A DNA stretch of 64,000 bases from Streptomyces bungoensis (GTDB lineage Bacteria > Actinomycetota > Actinomycetes > Streptomycetales > Streptomycetaceae), in the NCBI RefSeq assembly GCF_001514215.1, contig NZ_KQ948871.1:102138-166137 (forward strand), read 5' to 3'. Below, in pieces: positions 43,605 through 50,860 of the stretch. The translations under genes were made by a program, and so were the position numbers. Below the pieces are notes generated by a model. That model ran no database searches. It was not told the DNA's origin and worked only from the letters and a program-made list of their open reading frames with translations. The stretch's first letter is position 1, and each line of letters opens with the position of its first letter.

Positions 43605-43955
43605 GTGCGCCTGTCCCGCAGCCTGGCCCCGGTGACCGTGGCCCTCGCCCTCGTCCTGTGCTTGCCGTCCGACGCGGCGCCCCACGCGCGCGGGAGCGAC
43701 GGCAAACCGCCCGCCCCGGACCTCTTCGGCGCCGCGTGCCGCACGAGCGTGCGCGGGTCCCACGTGGTGGCCTACTGCCACAACCCCTACACCGGCACGG
43801 ACCGCGTCCGCCTGCACATCGAGTGCGCCCGCTGGTGGGACATCGACACCGACAGCGCCCCCGTGGACACCGCTCCCGCCATGACCGTACGACTGGCCGG
43901 CCGGTGCTGGAAGGAGGTCCGCTCGGTGTGGATCAGCCACCAGAAGCGGCGCTGA
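43605..43955 (+). CDS. Small secreted protein with four cysteines
   Basis: A 116-residue protein with a signal peptide (LSRSLAPVTVALALVLCLPS, cleavage near DAA at about 25). The mature part has Cys in AACRTS, AYCHN, HIECAR and GRCWKE, enough for two disulfides, and many aromatic and charged residues. I do not recognise the family. The GTG has GAGGAGG seven bases upstream. Its 3' end overlaps the convergent GntR gene by 23 bp. Confidence 0.65.
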   Translation: MRLSRSLAPVTVALALVLCLPSDAAPHARGSDGKPPAPDLFGAACRTSVRGSHVVAYCHNPYTGTDRVRLHIECARWWDIDTDSAPVDTAPAMTVRLAGRCWKEVRSVWISHQKRR

Positions 43956-44625
43956 AGCGGTCCGGGCGGCACAGGAACGGATAGCTCGCGGCCTCCGCGG
44001 CCGCCGCCTCCGCGTCGCCCGCGCGGATCGCGTCCACCAGCCGGGTGTGGTCCATGTGCGCCCGGGGCGTCAGCTCCGCGCCGACGTCCGCGCGCAGCCA
44101 GTCCCGCAGCACCTCGCCCAGGTCGGCGTACATCGCCGTCATGACGTCGTTGTGGGAGGCGGCCACGACGGCCAGGTGGAAGGTCGCGTCGGCCGCCACG
44201 AACGCCTCCGCGTCGCCCGACTCCCAGGCCTCCTCGCGACGCGCCAGCAGGGTGTCCAGTTGCGTGAGGTCCCTCCCGGTGCGCCGCTCGGCGGCCAGCT
44301 TCGCCGCCGCCGACTCCAGCGTGGACCGCAGCTCGGCGATGTGCCGGGGATCGGCGCCGGCGAACCGGCGGTGCATCACACCGGCCAGCTCGCTCGTCGC
44401 CGCGACGTACGTGCCCGAACCCTGGCGGATGTCCAGCAGACCGTTGTGCGCGAGCGCGCGGACGGCCTCGCGGACCGTGTTGCGGGCGACACCGAGCTGC
44501 TCGACCAGCTCCGGTTCGGTCGGGATGCGCGAGCCGACCGGCCACTCGCCGGAGCTGATCTGCTGACGCAGCACGGCGATGACCTGCTCGGACAGCGCGG
44601 AGCGGCGCGGGTGGCTCAAGGGCAT
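43933..44625 (-). CDS. GntR-family (FadR-type) transcriptional regulator
   Basis: A 230-residue regulator. The N-terminal winged helix has the GntR signature RIPTEPELVEQLGVARNTVREAV (cut here for length; residues about 33-55). The C-terminal all-helical FCD ligand domain has metal-site-type His and Asp residues. It is divergent from the MFS gene, and a 15-bp inverted repeat lies in their shared 82-bp region, so it probably controls both itself and the transporter. The ATG at 44625 follows AAGG. Confidence 0.9.
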   Translation of the reverse strand: MPLSHPRRSALSEQVIAVLRQQISSGEWPVGSRIPTEPELVEQLGVARNTVREAVRALAHNGLLDIRQGSGTYVAATSELAGVMHRRFAGADPRHIAELRSTLESAAAKLAAERRTGRDLTQLDTLLARREEAWESGDAEAFVAADATFHLAVVAASHNDVMTAMYADLGEVLRDWLRADVGAELTPRAHMDHTRLVDAIRAGDAEAAAAEAASYPFLCRPDRFSAASGG

Positions 44626-44678
44626 GGCACACCTTCGCACGACGGGCCCGGAAGCCGGACCCCCGGGAATGGACAACC

Positions 44679-44693
44679 AATCATCCCATGATT
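44679..44693. promoter_or_regulatory. GntR-type operator between the regulator and MFS genes
   Basis: AATCAT-CCC-ATGATT is a perfect inverted repeat with 6-bp arms. It sits directly upstream of the MFS minus-10 (TATGAT at 44695-44700), so a bound regulator would block the polymerase. Confidence 0.6.
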
Positions 44694-44694
44694 C

Positions 44695-44700
44695 TATGAT
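44695..44700 (+). promoter_or_regulatory. Minus-10 of a leaderless MFS transcript
   Basis: TATGAT is followed by seven bases and ATG (44708). No ribosome-binding site precedes that ATG, which supports a leaderless mRNA. GACAAC lies 17 bp upstream and TGGACA 19 bp upstream as possible minus-35 elements. Confidence 0.52.
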
Positions 44701-44707
44701 GTGCGGC

Positions 44708-46006
44708 ATGGTGAGTGAGGAAACGCGGACCGCGGACACCCGTACGGGGATGTCCTCCACCGAACGCGGTACGACCGCGCAGGCGGAGCCCCGCAAGGCG
44801 CCGCCCGCGCGCGCGTGGACGACCCGGCTGGTCGTCGCCGGCATCGTGCTGTCCGCGCTGAACCTCCGCCCCGCCATCACCAGCCTCGGCGCGCTCCTGG
44901 AGGAGGTCCGCGACGGGCTCGGCATGAGCGGCGGCGTGGCCGGGCTGCTCACCTCCGTGCCCCCGCTCTGCTTCGCCGTCTTCGGCGTCACCGCGGCCCG
45001 CCTGGCACGCCGCTTCGGTCCCGCCGCCGTCGTGTGCGCCGGCATGGCCGCCATCACCGCGGGCCTGCTGATACGGCCGTACGCGGGCGGCACGGCCGGC
45101 TTCCTGGTCTTCAGCGCCCTCGCCCTGATGGGCATCGCCGTCAGCAACGTGCTGATGCCGGTCATCGTCAAGCGCTGGTTCCCGGACCGGGTCGGCCCCA
45201 TGACCGGCCTGTACTCGATGGCCCTCGCCCTCGGCACCTCCGCCGCCGCGGCCGTGACCGTGCCCGTGACCGGCGCGCTGGGCGGCGACTGGCACGCCGG
45301 GCTCGTCGTGTGGGCGGGCCTCGCGGCCGCCGCAGTGCTCCCTTGGCTGCCGCTGGTGCGCGAGCGGGGCACCGCGCCCGCACCGGAACCGGCGCGGGAA
45401 CCGGAGCCCGCGGCCACCCGGCTGAGGATCACCCGCAGCCGCACCGCCTGGGCGCTCGCCGTCTTCTTCGGGCTCCAGGCGACCGCCGCCTACATCACGA
45501 TGGGCTGGATGGCGCAGATCTTCCGGGACGCCGGCGTCGCGGCCGGCACGGCGGGCCTGCTCCTCGCCGTCACCATGGTGATGGGCGTGCCGCTGGCCTT
45601 CGTCATCCCGCGCATCGCCGCCCGGCTGCCCCACCAGGGGCCGATCGTGCTGGTCCTCGGCCTGTGCGGCCTCGCCGGGTACGCCGGCCTGTACCTCGCC
45701 CCGGCCGGCGGCGCCTGGGCCTGGGCGATCCTGCTCGGCGTCTCCAACTGCGCCTTCCCGCTCGCGCTGACGATGGTCGGCATGCGGGCCCGGACCGGCC
45801 CGGGCGTCGCCCAGCTGTCCGCGTTCGCGCAGAGCACCGGCTACCTGATCTCCGTCCCCGGCCCGCTCCTGGTCGGCGTGCTCTACCAGCACAGCGGCGG
45901 CTGGGGGCTGCCGATCGCCCTGATGGCGGCCCTGATGGTGCCGCAGATGGCGGTGGGCGTCCTGGCGGGCCGGGACCGCACGGTGGAGGACGAGGCGGCG
46001 CGCTAG
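44708..46006 (+). CDS. MFS transporter of the CynX/NimT type
   Basis: About 432 residues with 12 predicted membrane helices and a charged central loop (APAPEPAREPEP region). The N-terminal LNLRPAITSLGALLEEVRDG and the centre AYITMGWMAQIFRDAGV are typical of CynX/NimT-like carriers (cyanate, 2-nitroimidazole and related anions or drugs). The substrate is unknown. The start at 44708 is chosen from the leaderless promoter; two earlier in-frame ATGs at 44696 and 44699 overlap the minus-10. A divergent GntR gene is the likely regulator. Confidence 0.88.
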   Translation: MVSEETRTADTRTGMSSTERGTTAQAEPRKAPPARAWTTRLVVAGIVLSALNLRPAITSLGALLEEVRDGLGMSGGVAGLLTSVPPLCFAVFGVTAARLARRFGPAAVVCAGMAAITAGLLIRPYAGGTAGFLVFSALALMGIAVSNVLMPVIVKRWFPDRVGPMTGLYSMALALGTSAAAAVTVPVTGALGGDWHAGLVVWAGLAAAAVLPWLPLVRERGTAPAPEPAREPEPAATRLRITRSRTAWALAVFFGLQATAAYITMGWMAQIFRDAGVAAGTAGLLLAVTMVMGVPLAFVIPRIAARLPHQGPIVLVLGLCGLAGYAGLYLAPAGGAWAWAILLGVSNCAFPLALTMVGMRARTGPGVAQLSAFAQSTGYLISVPGPLLVGVLYQHSGGWGLPIALMAALMVPQMAVGVLAGRDRTVEDEAAR

Positions 46007-46063
46007 GCGGCCGCCGGGCGGCCCCGTGCGCACGGGCGCGGGCCGGGGTGCGAGACTGGGCGC

Positions 46064-46183
46064 ATGCAGCCTGTGCTCGACCCGAACCCGCAGAACGGCC
46101 AGAAGAAGATGCTGCTCGTCTTCGGCGCGTTCTTCGCCATCTTCGCCGTCATCGCCATCATCGCGACCCTCGTCTCGCCGTGA
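46064..46183 (+). CDS. 39-residue membrane protein associated with the MFS transporter
   Basis: MQPVLDPNPQNGQKK at the start is followed by one transmembrane helix (LLVFGAFFAIFAVIAIIATL) and ends VSP. It begins 58 bp after the MFS stop on the same strand. It matches, from memory, a family of about 39-residue 'SGM_5486-type transporter-associated' proteins in Streptomyces. GAGACT lies six bases before the ATG with no ribosome site, so it may be leaderless. It is too short for ordinary gene calling. Confidence 0.7.
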   Translation: MQPVLDPNPQNGQKKMLLVFGAFFAIFAVIAIIATLVSP

Positions 46184-46382
46184 GCGTCGCCCGGCCGTGA
46201 GAACCGCACGCCGACCTGGCCTGTCGCGGCGGACGGTGGGGGCAGCCCCACCATCCCCTAGGGGGCCAGGGTCAGGGTCAAGTGGGTGGCTCTCCGGATG
46301 GGGCGGCGGCCGCGGATTGCGTAGCTTCGAGTGGTGACCGCGGCACGCGGCCAGAACCACCCGGAGACCCACGGAGGCGACC

Positions 46383-46592
46383 ATGCCGGCCCGCACGCAC
46401 CCCCGGCCCCACCCGGCGCGCCCGGGCAGCGTCGACATCCGGCTGCCCTGGTGGGCGCTCGCGCTGCCCGCCCTCGGCTTCGTCGCCCTGCTCACCCTGA
46501 TACTGAACCCCTCGGACGCCCATGCGGCGAGCGGCGACCCGGCGGTCACCCAGCTGCTCCTCGAGCGCGTGCAGCAGTTCCTCGCGCGCTGA
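46383..46592 (+). CDS. Small single-helix membrane protein
   Basis: A 69-residue protein with a basic, Pro-rich start (ARTHPRPHPARPG), one helix (PWWALALPALGFVALLTLIL) and a short C-terminal part (DPAVTQLLLERVQQFLAR) likely to be an amphipathic helix. The ATG has a GGAGG site. TAGCTT at about 46319 could be its minus-10. Function unknown. Confidence 0.65.
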   Translation: MPARTHPRPHPARPGSVDIRLPWWALALPALGFVALLTLILNPSDAHAASGDPAVTQLLLERVQQFLAR

Positions 46593-46684
46593 TCCGGCGC
46601 CCCCGCGCGGGAGTGAATGCGCCGGTCGTTTCCCCATGTCAACTCCCTGCGCCACATGGCCTGTTTCGTGCGAAGCTGGGTGCC

Positions 46685-47203
46685 ATGAGCGTCGCAGAAC
46701 CCCGCAGGATCGTCCTCTTCCGGCATGCGAAAGCCGACTGGCCCCAGGTGTCCGACCATGAGCGCCCGCTCAACGAGCGGGGCCGCAAGGACGCCGCAGT
46801 CGCCGGACGCAAGCTGGCCGACACCGGCATCACCTTCGACCTGGCCCTGTGCTCCACCGCCGTGCGCACCCGCGAGACCTGGAAGCTCGCCGTCCACGAA
46901 CTCGCGCACCGGCCGAAAACCGTCTACGAGGAGCGGGTCTACGAGGCCTCGCCCGGCGAGCTGATCGCCGTGCTGAACGAGATCCCGGACGACGTGCAGA
47001 CCGTGATCCTGACCGGGCACAACCCGGGCGTGCACGGCCTGGCGGAGGTCCTGGCCGGCGACGCCGGGGACGACACCCGGCAGCGGATGAACAGCCGGGG
47101 CTTCCCCGCCGCCGCCTTCGCGGTGCTGACCTTCGACGGCCCCTGGAAGAGCCTGGAGCCGGGCACGGCCACCCTGGCGGACTACTGGGCACCCTCCGAG
47201 TGA
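46685..47203 (+). CDS. SixA-like histidine phosphatase
   Basis: A 172-residue member of the histidine phosphatase (phosphoglycerate-mutase) superfamily, with the short RHG-type motif FRHAKADWP (about 12-20), STAVRTRET, and the second His in ILTGHNPGVHGL. Small stand-alone members such as SixA dephosphorylate phosphohistidine in signalling proteins. Its target here is unknown. It ends before a perfect bidirectional terminator facing serB. Confidence 0.87.
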   Translation: MSVAEPRRIVLFRHAKADWPQVSDHERPLNERGRKDAAVAGRKLADTGITFDLALCSTAVRTRETWKLAVHELAHRPKTVYEERVYEASPGELIAVLNEIPDDVQTVILTGHNPGVHGLAEVLAGDAGDDTRQRMNSRGFPAAAFAVLTFDGPWKSLEPGTATLADYWAPSE

Positions 47204-47226
47204 CGACACGCGTCGCGGAGCATGCG

Positions 47227-47262
47227 GCAGGGCCCGGCACCACGGGTGGTGCCGGGCCCTGC
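47227..47262. terminator. Perfect bidirectional terminator
   Basis: 16-bp perfect arms GCAGGGCCCGGCACCA and TGGTGCCGGGCCCTGC around a 4-base loop, centred between the convergent sixA-like and serB genes. Confidence 0.85.
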
Positions 47263-47288
47263 GCGTACCGGGTCACGGGGACCCGGGG

Positions 47289-48497
47289 TCAGCCCTCGTC
47301 GTGCGTGTCGGCCGCCTCGACCTCTTCACGGGTGACGCCCAGCAGGTAGAGCACCGTGTCGAGGAAGGGGAAGTTCACCGCCGTGTGAGCGGCCTCGCGG
47401 ACCACCGGCTTGGCGTTGAAGGCGACCCCGAGCCCGGCCGCGTTCAGCATGTCCAGGTCGTTGGCGCCGTCCCCGATCGCCACCGTCTGCGACAGCGGCA
47501 CCCCGGCCTCGGCGGCGAACCGGCGCAGCAGCCGCGCCTTGCCCGCGCGGTCCACGATCTCGCCGGTGACCCGGCCGGTCAGCTTGCCGTCGACGATCTC
47601 CAGCGTGTTGGCCTGCGCGAAGTCCAGCCCGAGCCGTTCCTTCAGATCGTCCGTGACCTGGGTGAAGCCCCCGGAGACGACGCCGACCTGGTAGCCGAGC
47701 CGCTTCAGCGTACGGATCAGCGTGCGCGCGCCCGGTGTCAGCCGGACCTCGTTGCGCACCTTGTCCACCACCGAGGCGTCCAGCCCGTTCAGCAGCGCCA
47801 CGCGCGCGTGCAGCGACTGCTCGAAGTCCAGCTCCCCGCGCATCGCCGCCGCCGTCACCTCGGCGACCTTGTCCTCGCAGCCGGCGTGCGCGGCGAACAG
47901 CTCGATGACCTCGTCCTGGATGAGGGTGGAGTCCACGTCCATGACCACGAGCCGCTGGGCGCGGCGGTGCAGGCCCGCCGAGACCACGGCGACGTCGACA
48001 CCCAGTGCCGCGGCGTCCGACGCCAGGGCCGTGCGCAGCGGCTCGGTCTCCACGCCGGAGACGGCGAACTCCACCGCGGTCACCGGGTACTTGGCGAGCC
48101 GGAAGATACGGTCGATGTTGCCACCGGCCTTGGCGATCCGGGCGGCGATGGCCGCCGTCGACTCGGCCGTCAGCGGATGGCCGAGCACGGTGACCAGCGA
48201 GCGCCCGAGACCGCGCGGACGGTTGTCGCCGTGGCCGGAGATGATCTCCGCCTGCATCTTCACCGACTCGGCCCAGCTGTGCACGGTCGCCCGCAGATCG
48301 CCCTCCAGGCCGGCCGGCGGCTGGGTGACCAGCGCGCACAGCACCAGGCGGCCCCGGGTGACGACCTGCTCGATGTCGACCACGTCGACGAGGTAGGCGG
48401 CAAGGGTGTCGAAGAGTCCGGCCGTGATGCCCGGCCTGTCCTTGCCGAAGATCTTGACGAGGAGAGTGGGGACCTCGGAGGTCTGCGAAGCGCTCAT
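47289..48497 (-). CDS. serB: Phosphoserine phosphatase with N-terminal ACT region
   Basis: A 402-residue enzyme that makes serine from phosphoserine. The N-terminal 180 residues contain ACT-type regulatory modules (TLLVKIFGKDRPGITAGLF). The C-terminal HAD phosphatase has motif I DVDSTLI (about 193-199), VVSGGFTQV, and motif IV GDGANDLDMLNAAGLGVAF. The long ACT-containing form is usual in actinobacteria and fits serine feedback. The ATG is preceded by GGTGGTGA. Confidence 0.94.
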   Translation of the reverse strand: MSASQTSEVPTLLVKIFGKDRPGITAGLFDTLAAYLVDVVDIEQVVTRGRLVLCALVTQPPAGLEGDLRATVHSWAESVKMQAEIISGHGDNRPRGLGRSLVTVLGHPLTAESTAAIAARIAKAGGNIDRIFRLAKYPVTAVEFAVSGVETEPLRTALASDAAALGVDVAVVSAGLHRRAQRLVVMDVDSTLIQDEVIELFAAHAGCEDKVAEVTAAAMRGELDFEQSLHARVALLNGLDASVVDKVRNEVRLTPGARTLIRTLKRLGYQVGVVSGGFTQVTDDLKERLGLDFAQANTLEIVDGKLTGRVTGEIVDRAGKARLLRRFAAEAGVPLSQTVAIGDGANDLDMLNAAGLGVAFNAKPVVREAAHTAVNFPFLDTVLYLLGVTREEVEAADTHDEG

Positions 48498-48876
48498 GGT
48501 GTCACCACCGTATCCGGCACCCAGTGCCGTCCGCCCGCGAGGTCCGCCTGACGGACACGGAACAATGGGTGTCCACCCGATGTCGGGAACCAGGCCTCCC
48601 GGCGACCTCCGCCGCCGGCCCGGCCCGGTTCTACGACGACTGTGCCATGCCGCCGGCCGCGGAGGGAGCCGGAGCGCGCCACTGGACCCGGCCGGCGCCG
48701 GGGTGTGACCAGGGGCGGCGACGCCGGGCCGGGGCCCGGCACCCTGGGAAGGCAGCCGGACGACGCACGGCCGCCTGCCGGGTGGGCCAGGAGCGGACGG
48801 TCCCGCGGGCGGCCGGGCCGGGCAGCGCGCGAAGCCCGCAGGCGCGGCCTCACCTCCTACCGATCGGGTCCCGCCC
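48498..48876. other. Intergenic region, 379 bp
   Basis: This lies between the streptophobe stop and the serB start on the minus strand. Frames here lack ribosome sites and look like G+C shadows. I see no convincing gene, hairpin or operator beyond short GC-rich palindromes; it presumably holds the serB promoter. Confidence 0.5.
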
Positions 48877-50619
48877 TCACCGTCCACGCCTCCGTGGTGG
48901 GGCAGGCGGGGGAGGCGGTGGCGGTCCCTCGTCGGACGCGTTCCGGGCGCGGCGCTGAGGCGGAGTGTCCGGAAGCGGGCCGATCGGGCGGGTGATGGTG
49001 GGGGCGCCGTACACGTCGTTGCCGGGGGAGGGCGGCCGCGCGTCCTCCGGTTCCGGCCGAGGTACCTCCGGCAGCCGGAGGTAGGGGTTCGTGTCGGGGT
49101 TCGGCGGCCGGTACGGCCTGCTCGGGGCGTACGGCCCGGCCTCGCCGCCGTACCCCGGACGCCCGGGCACCCCACCGCCGTATCCGGAGCCGTCACCCCC
49201 GTCTCCCCCGTCAGCCACAGCTCCGCCCGTGTCCCGCCCCGGCCACACGGCCCTCGTTCCCGCCGCCCCCACGGCCAGGGCGAGCAACGCCCCCACCGCC
49301 CCGGCACCCGCGCCCCACACCGCCCCCAGCAGCAGCGCCATGCCCGGGTGCCCGTGCAGCTCGATGCCCGCGCCGAACGCGTCGAAGCCCAGCACGGACA
49401 GCGAGGCGTGCACCGAGACGTCCGCCAGCCAGGCGAGGAACGGCAGCGCGAGCGCGCAGACGGTCCCCAGCCGCAGCGCGCAGCGCCCGGCGAAGCCCGC
49501 CGCGCCCGTGCCGCCGCCCACCGGTGTCCGCACCGCCGTCAGCACCCCCGCCAGCAGCATCATCAGCGCCGCGGCCACGAGCAGCAGCCACACCCGGCCG
49601 TCGAGCCCCGCCAGGCGGCCCAGCGTGACGGGCCGGCCGGACCCCGTGCCCAGGAGCCGGTCCAGCGGATGGGGCAGCACCGTGCCCAGGGCGCCGCTGG
49701 CCCGGCCCGTCCAGGGGACGAACAGGCCGAGGAGCACGCCGAGCCACACCCCGTTCGGGGCCCCGAGCAGAGCCGCGCCGGCGATCCGCCCGGGATGGTC
49801 GTCACCGAGCGCCGCGTAGCCCGCCGCCGCGAGCCCGGCCGCCTCGGCCACCAGCAGCACGGTCACGAGCGCCGAGACGGCCGGCCGCACCGTCCGGTGC
49901 ACGGCGTCCCAGCCGGGCGGCAGCGGAGTGCGCCGGGAGGCCAGCAGGGCGATCAGCAGGACCCCGGCCGACCAGCCGAGCCCGCCCAGCAGCGTGGGCG
50001 CGGTGTCCACGGTGAAGCCGACGGCGGCCTTCGCGTGGATCAGGTCGCCGATCCGGTCCGGCAGCAGCCCCCCGACGTCCCCCAGGCCGGGGACGGTCAG
50101 GCCACCGCCCTTGCCGCCCCCGCCGGTCAGCCGGTCCAGGCCGAGCGAGCCGCCGTCGATGGTGACGACGTCGTGCCCGGCCCAGGCGAGACCGCCCAGC
50201 ACCGCCACGAACAGCGCGACCACCATCCCCGCCCGGGCGAGGAGTTCGGACGGGGCGACCACAACTCCGGCCGTGCGCAGCGACCGCAGGAAGAACCACG
50301 ACAGCAGCAGGGCACCGACCAGGCTCACCCCGAGTGGCGTGATCTCGACGGCCGTGTGCGCCTGAGCCCCTTTCAGTCCAAAGGCGGAGACATCGCCCGA
50401 CGGCGACACCGAACCACCCGCACCGAGGGCCACAACAGCCGCTGTCATGGGGCCCAGTGAGCCCGCAGCGTCCGCCCGCAGCAGATGCAGACCGAGCGCG
50501 GCCGTGCCCGCCATCCCCATCAACGCCCAGCTCACGGAGGCGATGGCGGACAACAGGATGTCGGCCCACGGCAGCGCACCGCCGTGCCGTGCGGTCCCTG
50601 CGCCCCTCGCAGCGCTCAT
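48877..50619 (-). CDS. Streptophobe-family polytopic membrane protein
   Basis: A 580-residue protein with about 11-12 transmembrane helices and a long Pro/Gly/Tyr-rich cytoplasmic tail (last 110 residues, many PP and GYGG motifs). It matches the Streptomyces-specific family named streptophobe in annotation; no function is known. The ATG has a GGGGGG run six bases upstream. The divergent neighbour is the double-FHA ABC transporter, and the proline-rich tail could be an interaction region. Confidence 0.8.
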   Translation of the reverse strand: MSAARGAGTARHGGALPWADILLSAIASVSWALMGMAGTAALGLHLLRADAAGSLGPMTAAVVALGAGGSVSPSGDVSAFGLKGAQAHTAVEITPLGVSLVGALLLSWFFLRSLRTAGVVVAPSELLARAGMVVALFVAVLGGLAWAGHDVVTIDGGSLGLDRLTGGGGKGGGLTVPGLGDVGGLLPDRIGDLIHAKAAVGFTVDTAPTLLGGLGWSAGVLLIALLASRRTPLPPGWDAVHRTVRPAVSALVTVLLVAEAAGLAAAGYAALGDDHPGRIAGAALLGAPNGVWLGVLLGLFVPWTGRASGALGTVLPHPLDRLLGTGSGRPVTLGRLAGLDGRVWLLLVAAALMMLLAGVLTAVRTPVGGGTGAAGFAGRCALRLGTVCALALPFLAWLADVSVHASLSVLGFDAFGAGIELHGHPGMALLLGAVWGAGAGAVGALLALAVGAAGTRAVWPGRDTGGAVADGGDGGDGSGYGGGVPGRPGYGGEAGPYAPSRPYRPPNPDTNPYLRLPEVPRPEPEDARPPSPGNDVYGAPTITRPIGPLPDTPPQRRARNASDEGPPPPPPPAPPRRRGR

Positions 50620-50794
50620 GGCAGACCCCCCGATCCGCGGCGCGGCACCACAGCCGCGCTTGTCCCCCTCGCGGGGGATTACCACTCTCCGCCCCGGTTT
50701 CAACCCCGTCAACGGGGCGGGCCGGAGCGCGCACCGGCGCTCGACGCAAGGCCCGGCTTTCGGTCAGGGGGGCGAGCCTGAAATAGTTCCCCCC

Positions 50795-50815
50795 GATGTT
50801 CGACATCCCTAGACT
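50795..50815 (+). promoter_or_regulatory. Minus-10 and small palindrome before the FHA-ABC gene
   Basis: TAGACT at 50810-50815 is a good minus-10. Just upstream GATGT-TCG-ACATC (50795-50807) is an inverted repeat within the spacer and could bind a regulator. The leader to the GTG would be about 40 bases. Confidence 0.45.
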
Positions 50816-50860
50816 CCCTGCGATGGGGGTAATTCGGGGGACAACTCAGTGGGGCATGGA

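Noticed and set aside
48494..48853. Possible 119-residue protein before serB
   Set aside because: No ribosome site and an Arg/Gly/Pro-rich composition typical of non-coding high-G+C DNA; it overlaps the serB start.
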